The notes under the pieces were generated by a model, which was not told the DNA's origin, ran no database searches, and saw only the letters and a program-made list of their open reading frames with translations. The position numbers and the translations under genes are program-made. A stretch of DNA of 64,000 nucleotides from DATAGF01 sp963813355 (lineage in GTDB: Bacteria; Actinomycetota; Thermoleophilia; Miltoncostaeales; Miltoncostaeaceae), in NCBI GenBank assembly GCA_963813355.1, contig CAWEYS010000022.1, positions 62,001 to 126,000 of the forward strand. The letters run 5' to 3'. Positions 38,750-46,200 of this stretch are shown in pieces; the stretch's first letter is position 1, and each line of letters begins with the position of its first letter.

Positions 38750-38782
38750 CGTGACCAAGCGCGTGACCGCCACGTGACCATT
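38750..38782. promoter_or_regulatory. Putative integrase arm-type sites (right)
   Basis: Three GTGACC direct repeats (38751, 38763, 38773), 96 bp inside the tRNA-side att core. It shares CCACGTGACCATT with the left end. Confidence 0.45.
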
Positions 38783-38877
38783 CCGTGCGCCGGAATGGTC
38801 GGACATGCGCCGTCTTGCGGATCGGGACGGGCAGGAGAAAGCCCCGCCTCAGCGGGGCCTGCCTCGTCGCCATGCCA

Positions 38878-38926
38878 AGTGGAGGATACCGGGATCGAAC
38901 CGGTGACCTCCGCCTTGCAAAGGCGG
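38878..38926. repeat. att site: tRNA-side copy
   Basis: 49 bp identical to 30789-30837, inside the 3' half of the intact tRNA-Ala gene. The copies are 8089 bp apart and define the element. Confidence 0.85.
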
Positions 38927-38952
38927 CGCTCTCCCAGCTGAGCTAATCCCCC
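38880..38952 (-). tRNA. tRNA-Ala (anticodon TGC)
   Basis: A 73-nt cloverleaf: acceptor GGGGGAT/ATCCTCC, D-arm TTAGCTCAGCTGGGAGAGC, anticodon loop CTTTGCAAG with TGC, and T-loop GGTTCGATCCC. The 3' CCA is not encoded. Its 3' half served as the integration target for the adjoining element, which restored an intact gene. Confidence 0.97.
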
Positions 38953-39008
38953 CGGAGCGGGCCTACGGTAGCATCGGCGCCCCCGCGTCCCCGACATCGA
39001 GGCCTCCC

Positions 39009-39266
39009 GTGAGCGGCGATCCCTTCGGCACGGTCTACCGGCTGCTGGACGAGCTGCAGATGAAGCACTACGAGATGGCGGGGCTGGTCGCCGAGTACAA
39101 GCAGCTGGTGGAGGACCTGGAGGAGCGCGTCGACGAGGACCGCCTCCGGATGGCGCGCAGCCTCCCCGGCGCGCGCTACCTGGTGAGCACGACCTTCGTC
39201 CGGGAGCAGTGGCTCAAGGTGGGCGCCGAGCTCCAGCGCCTCTTCCCCGAGGAGCGGGTCACCTAG
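39009..39266 (+). CDS. Hypothetical 85-residue helical protein
   Basis: A GTG-started, highly charged helical protein (YRLLDELQMKHYEMAGLVAE, YKQLVEDLEERVDEDRL, REQWLKVGAELQRLFPE). There is no membrane segment or known motif. Its TAG shares the CTAG with the stop of the convergent epimerase-like gene. Confidence 0.7.
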   Translation: MSGDPFGTVYRLLDELQMKHYEMAGLVAEYKQLVEDLEERVDEDRLRMARSLPGARYLVSTTFVREQWLKVGAELQRLFPEERVT

Positions 39267-40153
39267 CCCAGGAGATCGCGCAGGGCCGGCTCGGCCTCGG
39301 CGAAGCGGAACCCGTAGCCGGCCTCGAGGGCCGCCCGGGGCACGATGTGGCGGCTGTCGAGGGCCAGCGTGGCCTTCTCGCCGAGCGCGAGGCGCAGGGC
39401 GATCGCCGGCGTCGGCAGGACGGCCGGCCGGCCGAGGACGCGCGCGAGGTCCTTCACGAACTCGCGCTGGCGCACGATGCCGGGCGCGGCGACGTTGATG
39501 GGGCCGGAGAGCCGGTCGTCGTCGAGCGCCCTCAGGTTCAGCCCCACGTGGTCGTCGACGTGGATCCAGGGCAGCCACTGGCGGCCGCCCCCGATCGGGC
39601 CCCCGACGAAGAGCCGCACCGGGCGGGCGAGTTGCAGCAGGGCACCGCCCTTCGTCGACAGGACGACGCCGGTACGGAGCCGCACCACCCGGAGTCCGCG
39701 CTGCTCGGCGCGGGAGGCCTCCCGCTCCCATGCGACGCAGAGGCCCGCCAGGAAGGTGGACCCCGGCGGCGCGCCCTCGTCGGCCGGCTCCTCGCGGGGG
39801 CCGTAGTAGTCGGCGCCGGATGCGTTGACGAGCACGCGCGGCCCGCGGCCCGCGTCGAGCGCGCCCGCCAGCAGGCGCGTCGTGCCGACCCGGCTCTCGT
39901 AGTAATTGCGCTTCCGGGCCGCCGTCCACGGGAGGAGGTCGTTCTTGGAGCCGGCGGCGTTGACGACCGCGTCGGCCTCGAGGGCGGCCGGCGGTGGGGC
40001 GCCCTCGGCCGGGTCCCAGCGCACGTCCTCGGCTCCGTCGAGCCCGGCCCGCCCTCGCCGCGACACCGCGACCACCTCGTCGCCTCGCGCGAGGAGCGCA
40101 CGGGCCACCGCCCCGCCGATCATCCCGGTCGCGCCGACGACGGCCACCCTCAT
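39263..40153 (-). CDS. TIGR01777/YfcH-family NAD(P)-binding protein
   Basis: A 296-residue extended-SDR protein. The Rossmann start is MRVAVVGATGMIGGAVARAL, with NAAGSKNDLLPWTAARKRNY, ASGADYYGPR in place of the usual YG region, WEREASRAEQRGLRVVRLRT and LPWIHVDDHVG. The C-terminal DUF1731 tail is GRPAVLPTPAIALRLALGE. Function in the family is unknown. Confidence 0.88.
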   Translation of the reverse strand: MRVAVVGATGMIGGAVARALLARGDEVVAVSRRGRAGLDGAEDVRWDPAEGAPPPAALEADAVVNAAGSKNDLLPWTAARKRNYYESRVGTTRLLAGALDAGRGPRVLVNASGADYYGPREEPADEGAPPGSTFLAGLCVAWEREASRAEQRGLRVVRLRTGVVLSTKGGALLQLARPVRLFVGGPIGGGRQWLPWIHVDDHVGLNLRALDDDRLSGPINVAAPGIVRQREFVKDLARVLGRPAVLPTPAIALRLALGEKATLALDSRHIVPRAALEAGYGFRFAEAEPALRDLLG

Positions 40154-40172
40154 CGCGGCCCCGCCCCGGAGA

Positions 40173-40640
40173 TCAGGCGTCGCCGATCGGCCGCCGGTCG
40201 GCGCGCGCCAGGAGCAGGAGCTCCTCGGCGCCGATGCCCGGCGGCGGCGCCGCGCGGCCCATCGTGACCCCGGCCAGCCCGCGGTCGCGCAGGCGCAGGC
40301 GCAGGCGGGCGAGGGCCGGCTCCGACCGCGGGCCGTCGGCGTCCGCCAGGAGCAGGACGAGGCCGCTCTGGCCGTCGCGCCAGATCGCGTCCGTATCGCG
40401 CACCGTGCGGCGGGTGAGCGCGGCCACCCGCTCCAGGCCCGCGCCGTCGCCCCCGGCCACGCTCAGGCTGACGACCGTCATCGGCCTGCGCTGGCGGCGC
40501 GCCGACTCGAGCGCTCCGCCCAGGGAGCGCAGGAGGGCCTTCGGGTCCGCCGGCCCGAGGCCGTCGGGCGTGGGCTCGAAGGCCGGCGGCCGGTCGCGGC
40601 CGGCGTCGGTCCGCCGCCGTCGTGGTCCGGACGACGCCAT
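40173..40640 (-). CDS. Degenerate GGDEF-like domain protein
   Basis: A 155-residue protein whose core resembles a diguanylate-cyclase fold (MTVVSLSVAGGDGAGLERVA, TRRTVRDTDAIWRDGQSGLV, LLLADADGPR). The signature position reads DGQSG rather than GGDEF, so catalysis is unlikely and a scaffold or sensor role is more probable. The similarity is judged by eye. It lies 19 bp from the downstream epimerase-like gene on the same strand. Confidence 0.55.
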   Translation of the reverse strand: MASSGPRRRRTDAGRDRPPAFEPTPDGLGPADPKALLRSLGGALESARRQRRPMTVVSLSVAGGDGAGLERVAALTRRTVRDTDAIWRDGQSGLVLLLADADGPRSEPALARLRLRLRDRGLAGVTMGRAAPPPGIGAEELLLLARADRRPIGDA

Positions 40641-40648
40641 GCCCCAGC

Positions 40649-41653
40649 CTATGCACCTGACGACGGATCGGGCGGCTCGCCGTGCCCGTAGTGGCGCGAT
40701 GCCGCCGGGTGGCGCGCGAGGACCGCATCGATCGCCGCCTCCTCGTCGGCGGCCAGCGGCGGCCCCGCCAGGGCGGCGTTGCGGGTCGCCTGCTCGGCCG
40801 ACCGCGCGCCGACGATCGCGGAGGTGACCTCGGGCCGGCGCAGCACCCAGGCGACCGCGAGCTCGGCGACCCCGCCGCCCCGCCCGGCCTCGCGCGCGAC
40901 GTCCTCGAGCTCGCTCACGACGGCCACCCGCTCGGGGAAGGCGTCGTCGGCGAACAGCTCGCTCTCGGCGCGCCAGTCGCCGGCCGCGAAGGTCGTGTCG
41001 GCGGACATCTTCCCGGTGAGCAGGCCGTGGGCGAGCGGCCCGTAGGCGATGACGCCCACGTCGTTGGCGCCGCACCAGGGCAGCTCGGCCTCCTCGACCT
41101 CTCGGCGCATGAGGTGGTAGCCGGGCTGGAAGGAGTCCAGCGGCGACGCCGCCTGGGCGGCCTCGAGGTCGGCCAGCGCGTAGTTGGAGACGCCGATCGC
41201 GCGGACCTTCCCGGCGCGGCGCAGGTCCTCCAGGGCACCGATCGTCTCCTCCGCGCCGACGCCGGCCACCGGCCAGTGGGCCTGGTAGACGTCGATGTGA
41301 TCGAGGCCGAGCGCCGCGAGGCTGCGGTCGCAGGCCGCGCGCAGGTAGTCGGCCGACGCCTCGCGCCAGATGCGCAGCGGCGGGCCGGCATCCCACGCGA
41401 CCCCGCCCTTGGTGGCCACGATCACCTCGTCACGGCGCTCGCGCACGGCCTGGCCGACGATCCGCTCCGCCCGGCCCTGGCCGTAGATGTCCGCGGTGTC
41501 GATCCAGTTGACGCCGGCGTCGAGGGCCGCGTGGCAGGCCGCGAGCGACTCGTCGTCGTCGGCGCCGCCCCAGCGGCCGCCGAACACCCAGGTGCCCAGG
41601 CCGATGACCGACAGCTCCATGTCCGTGCCGCCGAGACGGCGCCGCTCCATCAC
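40649..41653 (-). CDS. Aldo/keto reductase (YajO/AKR11-like)
   Basis: A 334-residue NADPH-dependent AKR: VIGLGTWVFGGRWGGADDDE, the catalytic Asp and Tyr in NWIDTADIYGQGRAE, Lys in EVIVATKGGVAWDAG, HIDVYQAHWPVAGVGAEE, IGVSNYALADLE and VTSAIVGARSAEQATRNAAL. It is intact, unlike the AKR at 29.2 kb. Substrate unknown. Confidence 0.92.
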   Translation of the reverse strand: MMERRRLGGTDMELSVIGLGTWVFGGRWGGADDDESLAACHAALDAGVNWIDTADIYGQGRAERIVGQAVRERRDEVIVATKGGVAWDAGPPLRIWREASADYLRAACDRSLAALGLDHIDVYQAHWPVAGVGAEETIGALEDLRRAGKVRAIGVSNYALADLEAAQAASPLDSFQPGYHLMRREVEEAELPWCGANDVGVIAYGPLAHGLLTGKMSADTTFAAGDWRAESELFADDAFPERVAVVSELEDVAREAGRGGGVAELAVAWVLRRPEVTSAIVGARSAEQATRNAALAGPPLAADEEAAIDAVLARHPAASRHYGHGEPPDPSSGA

Positions 41654-41678
41654 ATCCCCTCGGTCGCGTCGGGCCAGA

Positions 41679-42128
41679 CTACTTCGGCGTCAGCGCCACC
41701 AGGAGGCCACCGTCGTCGTCGTAGGCCGGGAAGAAGTCGGCCGTCGCCGCGACGTCGCCGCGCGCCCCGTTGGGCCGGAAGGTGCACTCGACGTTCAGCA
41801 CCCGGACGCCCCACTCGAGGCTGGTCGCGGCCGGGTCGCCGTTGGGGAAGCCGCCCAGGCCCAGCCGCTCGGACACCTCGTGCCCGATGAGCTCGCCCTC
41901 CTGGAACCCCGTGACCGCGAAGGCGGCGTGCCCCGCCACGAGGATCCGGCGCTCCTGGTCGCAGACGATCAGCGCCGTCTTCGGGCTCGCGTAGTAGTCC
42001 TCGAGGAGCTCGAACGCGAAGCCGAAGCCGCAGCGCGAGCACCCCCGGGGCTGATGGCGCACGTTCCGCTCGCTACCCGGCTCCCGGTAGGCGCAGCGCG
42101 GACAGAGGAATACCGGCACGCGATCCAT
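41679..42128 (-). CDS. Zinc-ribbon plus PAS-like protein
   Basis: A 149-residue protein. The N-terminal zinc ribbon pairs FLCPRCAYREPG with GCSRCGFGF. The remainder resembles a PAS fold (TALIVCDQERRILVAGHAAF, AVTGFQEGELIGHEVSERLG). No output domain follows. It may act as a small sensor; partner unknown. Confidence 0.65.
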   Translation of the reverse strand: MDRVPVFLCPRCAYREPGSERNVRHQPRGCSRCGFGFAFELLEDYYASPKTALIVCDQERRILVAGHAAFAVTGFQEGELIGHEVSERLGLGGFPNGDPAATSLEWGVRVLNVECTFRPNGARGDVAATADFFPAYDDDGGLLVALTPK

Positions 42129-42183
42129 GGTAGCGACGGTGCGGCTCGGCGCCCGCGCCGCAAGGCCCTAGGCTTCCGCGGTC

Positions 42184-43002
42184 GTGTCGTGGCTCGAGGC
42201 CATCGTCCTCGGGATCGCGCAGGGGCTCACCGAGTTCCTGCCGATCTCGAGCACCGCGCACCTGCGCATCATCCCCGCGTTCGCGGGCTGGGAGGATCCC
42301 GGGGCCTACTTCACCGCCGTGGTCCAGCTCGGGACGATGGCCGCGGTCGTCATCTACTTCTGGCGCGACCTCGTCCGCATCGTGCGCACGTGGTTCCTGA
42401 GCCTGCGGCGGCCCGAGCTGCGCGGCGAGCTCGACGCGCGCATGGGCTGGTACGTGATCGTCGCGACCATCCCCATCGTCATCTTCGGCGTCGCCTTCCG
42501 CGACCAGATCGAGAACGGGGCGCGCAACCTCTACCTGATCGGCGTCACGCTGATCGTCCTCGGCCTGATCCTGCTGGTCGCCGACCGGACCGCACGGCTG
42601 GCGCGCGACGCGGACGACGTGGGCATGCGCGACGCCGTGTGGGTCGGCCTGGCCCAGGCGCTGGCGCTGATCCCGGGGACGTCACGCTCCGGGGCCACCA
42701 TCACGGCCGGGCTCTTCCTGGGCCTCAAGCGCGAGGCCGCGGCCCGCTTCTCGTTCCTCCTGTCGGTGCCGGCGATCGTCCTCAGCGGGCTCTACGGGCT
42801 GCTCGAGATCTTCACCGGCTCCGACGACGTCAGCCTCGGCACGCTGGCCGTCGCGACAATCTTCGCCTTCGTCTTCGGGTACATCTCGATCGCCTTCCTG
42901 CTGCGCTTCCTGGCGACCCACTCGATGCTGGTGTTCGTCGTCTACCGCGTGGTGCTCGGCGCGATCACGATCGGCCTGGTGGCCAGCGGGACGATCAGCT
43001 AG
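42184..43002 (+). CDS. uppP: Undecaprenyl-diphosphatase (BacA/UppP)
   Basis: Recycles the lipid carrier for peptidoglycan synthesis by removing a phosphate from undecaprenyl diphosphate. The 272-residue membrane protein has both signature blocks, GIAQGLTEFLPISSTAHLRI and ALIPGTSRSGATITAGLFLG, with the usual eight membrane segments. GTG start. Its last 8 bp overlap the convergent STAS gene. Confidence 0.96.
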   Translation: MSWLEAIVLGIAQGLTEFLPISSTAHLRIIPAFAGWEDPGAYFTAVVQLGTMAAVVIYFWRDLVRIVRTWFLSLRRPELRGELDARMGWYVIVATIPIVIFGVAFRDQIENGARNLYLIGVTLIVLGLILLVADRTARLARDADDVGMRDAVWVGLAQALALIPGTSRSGATITAGLFLGLKREAAARFSFLLSVPAIVLSGLYGLLEIFTGSDDVSLGTLAVATIFAFVFGYISIAFLLRFLATHSMLVFVVYRVVLGAITIGLVASGTIS

Positions 43003-43324
43003 GCGACTCGACCACCTCGAACTCGCGCGCGAGGTCGACGAGCTCGAGCACCCGCTGGACGGCGTCCGAGGGGCGGGCGATGCCGAAGGGCCGGCCGGCG
43101 TCGAGGCAGGCCTGGCGCGCCTCGAGGAGGGCGCGCAGCCCGGACGAGTCCATGAAGCCGACCCCGGCGAGGTCGAGGATCACGGCGCTGTCGCCCGAGT
43201 CGGGCAGCGCCGCCGCGAGCGCGGGCGCGCCCACCAGGTCGAGCTCGCCCTCCGCGACGATCACGACCCCCTCCGCGCGCAGCTCGGGCCGCGCTCGGAA
43301 GGTGCCCGGAGAGGGGTCTGGCAT
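42995..43324 (-). CDS. STAS-domain anti-sigma-factor antagonist
   Basis: A 109-residue STAS protein (VVIVAEGELDLVGAPALAAA). The phosphorylation motif is LAGVGFMDSSGLRALLEARQ, with serines in DSSG, as in RsbV/SpoIIAA. It lies divergent from the SigF-type sigma gene and probably competes for the RsbW-like kinase encoded at 44.3 kb. The C-terminus overlaps uppP. Confidence 0.9.
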   Translation of the reverse strand: MPDPSPGTFRARPELRAEGVVIVAEGELDLVGAPALAAALPDSGDSAVILDLAGVGFMDSSGLRALLEARQACLDAGRPFGIARPSDAVQRVLELVDLAREFEVVESPS

Positions 43325-43385
43325 GCGGCTGAGCCTAGCAGGGGCGAGCGGGGCTCCGGTGGGCCTGCGACCGCGTCGGGAGGGC

Positions 43386-43410
43386 GTTTCCCAAGGCACC
43401 GCATCGGGCA
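43386..43410 (+). promoter_or_regulatory. SigB/SigF-type promoter candidate
   Basis: GTTT, 16 bp, then GGGCA, about 50 bp upstream of the sigma-factor ATG. It fits the GTTT-N14-17-GGGWAW pattern of SigB/SigF promoters and suggests autoregulation. Confidence 0.4.
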
Positions 43411-43459
43411 GACTCACGACACCGCGACGTCTCCCGCGCGGTCCGTCAGGGGTGGAGGA

Positions 43460-44182
43460 ATGCCGGCAGACAGCGCGCAGCTGAGCGACGCCGAGCGAGA
43501 GCGGCTGATCATGGAGCACCTACCGCTGGTGCGAGGGCTCGCCCGCCGCTACGCCGAGCGCGGCGAGCCGCTCGACGACCTCGTCCAGGTCGGCACGATC
43601 GGCCTCATCAAGGCGATCGACCGCTTCGACCCCTCGCGCGGCTACAAGCTGGCGAGCTTCGCCACCCCGACGATCCTGGGAGAGATCCGGCGGCACTTCC
43701 GCGACCGGTCGTGGACCGTCCGCGTGCCGCGGGGCATCCAGGAGGCGCGGGCGCGGATCGCGCATGCGGTGGACGACCTCGCGGCGAGCGAGGGGCGCAG
43801 CCCATCGGTGCGCGAGATCGCCGACGCGGCCGACCTGTCGGTCGAGGACGTCCTGGACGCCCTGGCCGCGGGCAGCGCGCAGCGGCCGGCGCCGCTGGCC
43901 TCGCCGGGGCGCGACGGCGACGAGGACGAGGGGATCGCCGTCGGGCTGGAGGACCCCGGCTTCGAGCAGGCCGAGGCGCGGGCGACGCTCGACGCCGGGC
44001 TCGCCGGGCTGCCGGCGCGGGAGCGGGTGATCCTGCACCTGCGCTTCGAGGAGGGGCTCACGCAGTCGCAGATCGCGACGCAGGTCGGCGTCTCCCAGAT
44101 GCACGTCTCGCGCCTGATCCGCCGGGCGCTGGAGCGGCTCCGCGAGAGCGCCGAGGGTCCCTCGGAGGAGGGGGGCCGGTGA
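43460..44182 (+). CDS. SigB/SigF/SigG-family RNA polymerase sigma factor
   Basis: A 240-residue sigma-70 group 3 factor. Region 2 contains LVRGLARRYAERGEPLDDLV, VGTIGLIKAIDRFDPSRGYK and FATPTILGEIRRHFRDRSWT, region 3 follows, and region 4 is LRFEEGLTQSQIATQVGVSQ with MHVSRLIRRALERL. A GGTGGAGG box precedes the ATG. It is encoded with RsbW-like and STAS proteins, the standard partner-switching set for stress control. Confidence 0.95.
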   Translation: MPADSAQLSDAERERLIMEHLPLVRGLARRYAERGEPLDDLVQVGTIGLIKAIDRFDPSRGYKLASFATPTILGEIRRHFRDRSWTVRVPRGIQEARARIAHAVDDLAASEGRSPSVREIADAADLSVEDVLDALAAGSAQRPAPLASPGRDGDEDEGIAVGLEDPGFEQAEARATLDAGLAGLPARERVILHLRFEEGLTQSQIATQVGVSQMHVSRLIRRALERLRESAEGPSEEGGR

Positions 44183-44205
44183 GCGCCGCCGCCACGACCC
44201 GCAGG

Positions 44206-44230
44206 GTTTCGCGGTCTGAGAGCATGGGAA
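44206..44230 (+). promoter_or_regulatory. Second SigB/SigF-type promoter candidate
   Basis: GTTT, 16 bp, then GGGAA, upstream of the anti-sigma gene. It has the same spacing as the candidate before the sigma gene. Confidence 0.4.
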
Positions 44231-44306
44231 CCGCCAGGGGAGAGGCCCGGCGCCCGCGAGGGGCGGTGCCGGACCCGACGTCGGCCACGAGGGAAGCGAG
44301 CACACG

Positions 44307-44753
44307 ATGCAGGCCGCGCGCGCGCCAGGGGAAGGGGCGGCGGTGGTGAGCGAGCCCGACGTCGAGCTCACGCTGCCCGCCGACCCCGAGAGCGTGGTGC
44401 TGGCCCGCCAGATGGTGCGCGGGCTGATCGACGTCCTCGGCTGGAGCGAGGAGAGCCGCAACGACATCTCGATCGCGGTGACCGAGGCCTGCACCAACGC
44501 CGTGCTGCACGCCTACCCCGACGGGGACGGGGAGTACGAGGTCTGCGCCTGGGTCGCGCCGGAGCGGCTGGTCGTGGCGGTGCGCGACCACGGGCGGGGC
44601 ATCTCCCCGCGCGTCGAGTCGCCCGCGGCGGGCCTGGGCCTGGGCCTCCCCCTGATGCTCGCCATCGGCGACGAGGTGTCGTTCTCGAGCGACGGCGAGG
44701 GCGCGACCGAGGTCCGGATCGCCTTCTCGCCGTCGACCGGCAAGGATCGGTGA
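44307..44753 (+). CDS. RsbW-like anti-sigma factor / serine kinase
   Basis: A GHKL-fold ATPase of about 135-148 residues: N-box ISIAVTEACTNAVLHAYPDG, G1 VAVRDHGRGI and G2 AAGLGLGLPLMLAIGDEV. It should bind the upstream sigma factor and phosphorylate the STAS antagonist. Two starts are possible, ATG 44307 or GTG 44346 (MSEPDVELTLPADPE). The TGA overlaps the ATG of the next gene. Confidence 0.9.
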   Translation: MQAARAPGEGAAVVSEPDVELTLPADPESVVLARQMVRGLIDVLGWSEESRNDISIAVTEACTNAVLHAYPDGDGEYEVCAWVAPERLVVAVRDHGRGISPRVESPAAGLGLGLPLMLAIGDEVSFSSDGEGATEVRIAFSPSTGKDR

Positions 44754-45154
44754 TGGACGGGCGAGCGCCCGCGGCGCGGCTGGTGATCCGCCGGCCCGAG
44801 CTGGCGCAGGCCGTGCTCGAGCGGCTCGTGGCCGCGCTCGCGGCCCGGGTGGACCTCCCCCTCGACCGGCTCTCGGACGCGCAGATCGCCAGCGCGGCCC
44901 TGGTCGCCACGGCCAGCCGCAGCATCCCCGGGGGCGAGCTGCGCGTGGAGCTCGACGGAGAGCCCGGCGCGGTGATCGTGCGCCTCGGGCCGCTCCCGGA
45001 CGGTGCCGCCGCCCGCGTCGTCGAGGACACCGCGTTGCCGGGCGTCGGCCCGATCGTCGACCGTCTGGTCAACCGCTGGAGCGTCGACCCGGCGGACGGC
45101 GGCGAGAGCCTGTCGTTGGCGATCACCGACGGCGGCCAGACCCGTCGCTCGTGA
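44753..45154 (+). CDS. Degenerate RsbW-like protein
   Basis: A 133-residue protein translationally coupled to the RsbW-like gene (TGATG). The layout recalls the same fold (LVIRRPELAQAVLERLVAAL, DAQIASAALVATASRSIPGG, GVGPIVDRLVNRWSVDPADG), but the N-box and G1/G2 ATP motifs are absent. It may be a non-catalytic partner of the anti-sigma complex. Assignment is tentative. Confidence 0.6.
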   Translation: MDGRAPAARLVIRRPELAQAVLERLVAALAARVDLPLDRLSDAQIASAALVATASRSIPGGELRVELDGEPGAVIVRLGPLPDGAAARVVEDTALPGVGPIVDRLVNRWSVDPADGGESLSLAITDGGQTRRS

Positions 45155-45200
45155 CGGGGAGCCGCCCCTGAGGAAGCGCGCCCTCCTGGGCCTCGGCGCG

Positions 45201-46160
45201 GTGGCCGCGATCGCGCTCCTGCCCGACCGCCGGCGGCCGCGCGTGCAGACCGGCGCCAGCACCCCGGCGCCCTCCGCCGTCCCAGAGGTCGCAGCGGGGC
45301 CGGCGGCCGCTCCGGCCCGGCCGTGGTGGCGCCGCGCGGTCGCGGTGGTGCGGACCTCGGCCCGCCGCGCGATGAAGCTGCCCATCACGGACGTCGCGGC
45401 GTCGCTCGCCTACTACGCCTTCCTTGCCATCCCCGCAGTCCTGCTCGTCGCCGTCGGCGTCTTCGGCCTGGTCGCGGGGGACAACGCCGTGGCGGACATC
45501 GTCAACCGCCTCGACGGGGTCGTCCCGGACGACGCGCTTACGCTCATCGACGACACCCTGAGCCGCGTGACGCGCAGCTCCGGCAGCAGCGCCGGGCTCG
45601 CCGTCGTGGGCCTCGTCATCGCCTCATGGACCGCGAGCGGCGCCATGTCGGCCCTCATGCGGGGGCTCAACCGCGTGCACGGCCGCGAGGAGACGCGCTC
45701 CTTCGCGCGCCAGCGCCTCACGGCGGCGGGCCTGCTGGCCTGGTCGCTCCTTGCCGCGGCGGTGTCGTTCGGCCTGCTCGTGCTGGGCGCCCCACTGTCG
45801 GAGGCCGTCGGCGAGGCCGTCGGGGCGGAGAGCGCGGTGAGCTGGATCTGGTGGGCGGCGCAGTGGCCCATCCTCGCGGGCGCGCTCTACGTCGCGGTGG
45901 CGGGCATCCTGCGGGCCGGGCCGTCCGGCGCGCCGGGGGCGCGGCGCGCCGTGCTCGCCGGCGCCGGCGTGACCGTGGCGATCTGGTTGGCGGCGTCGGG
46001 CCTGTTCGGCGTCTACGTCTCGCGCTTCGGCCACTACGGGGCCGCCTGGGGCTCGCTGTCGGCGGTCATCGTCATGATGACCTGGCTGTGGCTCACCGCC
46101 CTCGCGGTGCTCCTCGGCGCCCAGGTCGAGGTCGAGATCGACAGGTCCGCCGGCCGCTGA
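45201..46160 (+). CDS. YihY/BrkB family membrane protein
   Basis: A six-segment UPF0761 protein: LPITDVAASLAYYAFLAIPA, VVGLVIASWTASGAMSALMR, GALYVAVAGILRAGP and SLSAVIVMMTWLWLTALAVL with LGAQVEVEID. The N-terminal region before the membrane domain is alanine/proline-rich. GTG 45201 is the first conventional start. A CTG at 45168, 7 bp after GGGGAG, may be the true one. It follows the anti-sigma genes closely and may belong to the sigma-factor operon. Confidence 0.87.
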   Translation: MAAIALLPDRRRPRVQTGASTPAPSAVPEVAAGPAAAPARPWWRRAVAVVRTSARRAMKLPITDVAASLAYYAFLAIPAVLLVAVGVFGLVAGDNAVADIVNRLDGVVPDDALTLIDDTLSRVTRSSGSSAGLAVVGLVIASWTASGAMSALMRGLNRVHGREETRSFARQRLTAAGLLAWSLLAAAVSFGLLVLGAPLSEAVGEAVGAESAVSWIWWAAQWPILAGALYVAVAGILRAGPSGAPGARRAVLAGAGVTVAIWLAASGLFGVYVSRFGHYGAAWGSLSAVIVMMTWLWLTALAVLLGAQVEVEIDRSAGR

Positions 46161-46200
46161 TCCGCCGGCGCAGCAGGTACCGTGTCGGCCGGATGCCGCG

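Noticed and set aside
38161..38997. Apparent second integrase end (MVTWRSR) next to the tRNA
   Set aside because: The resemblance arises from the GTGACC repeats themselves; no integrase domain is present in that frame.
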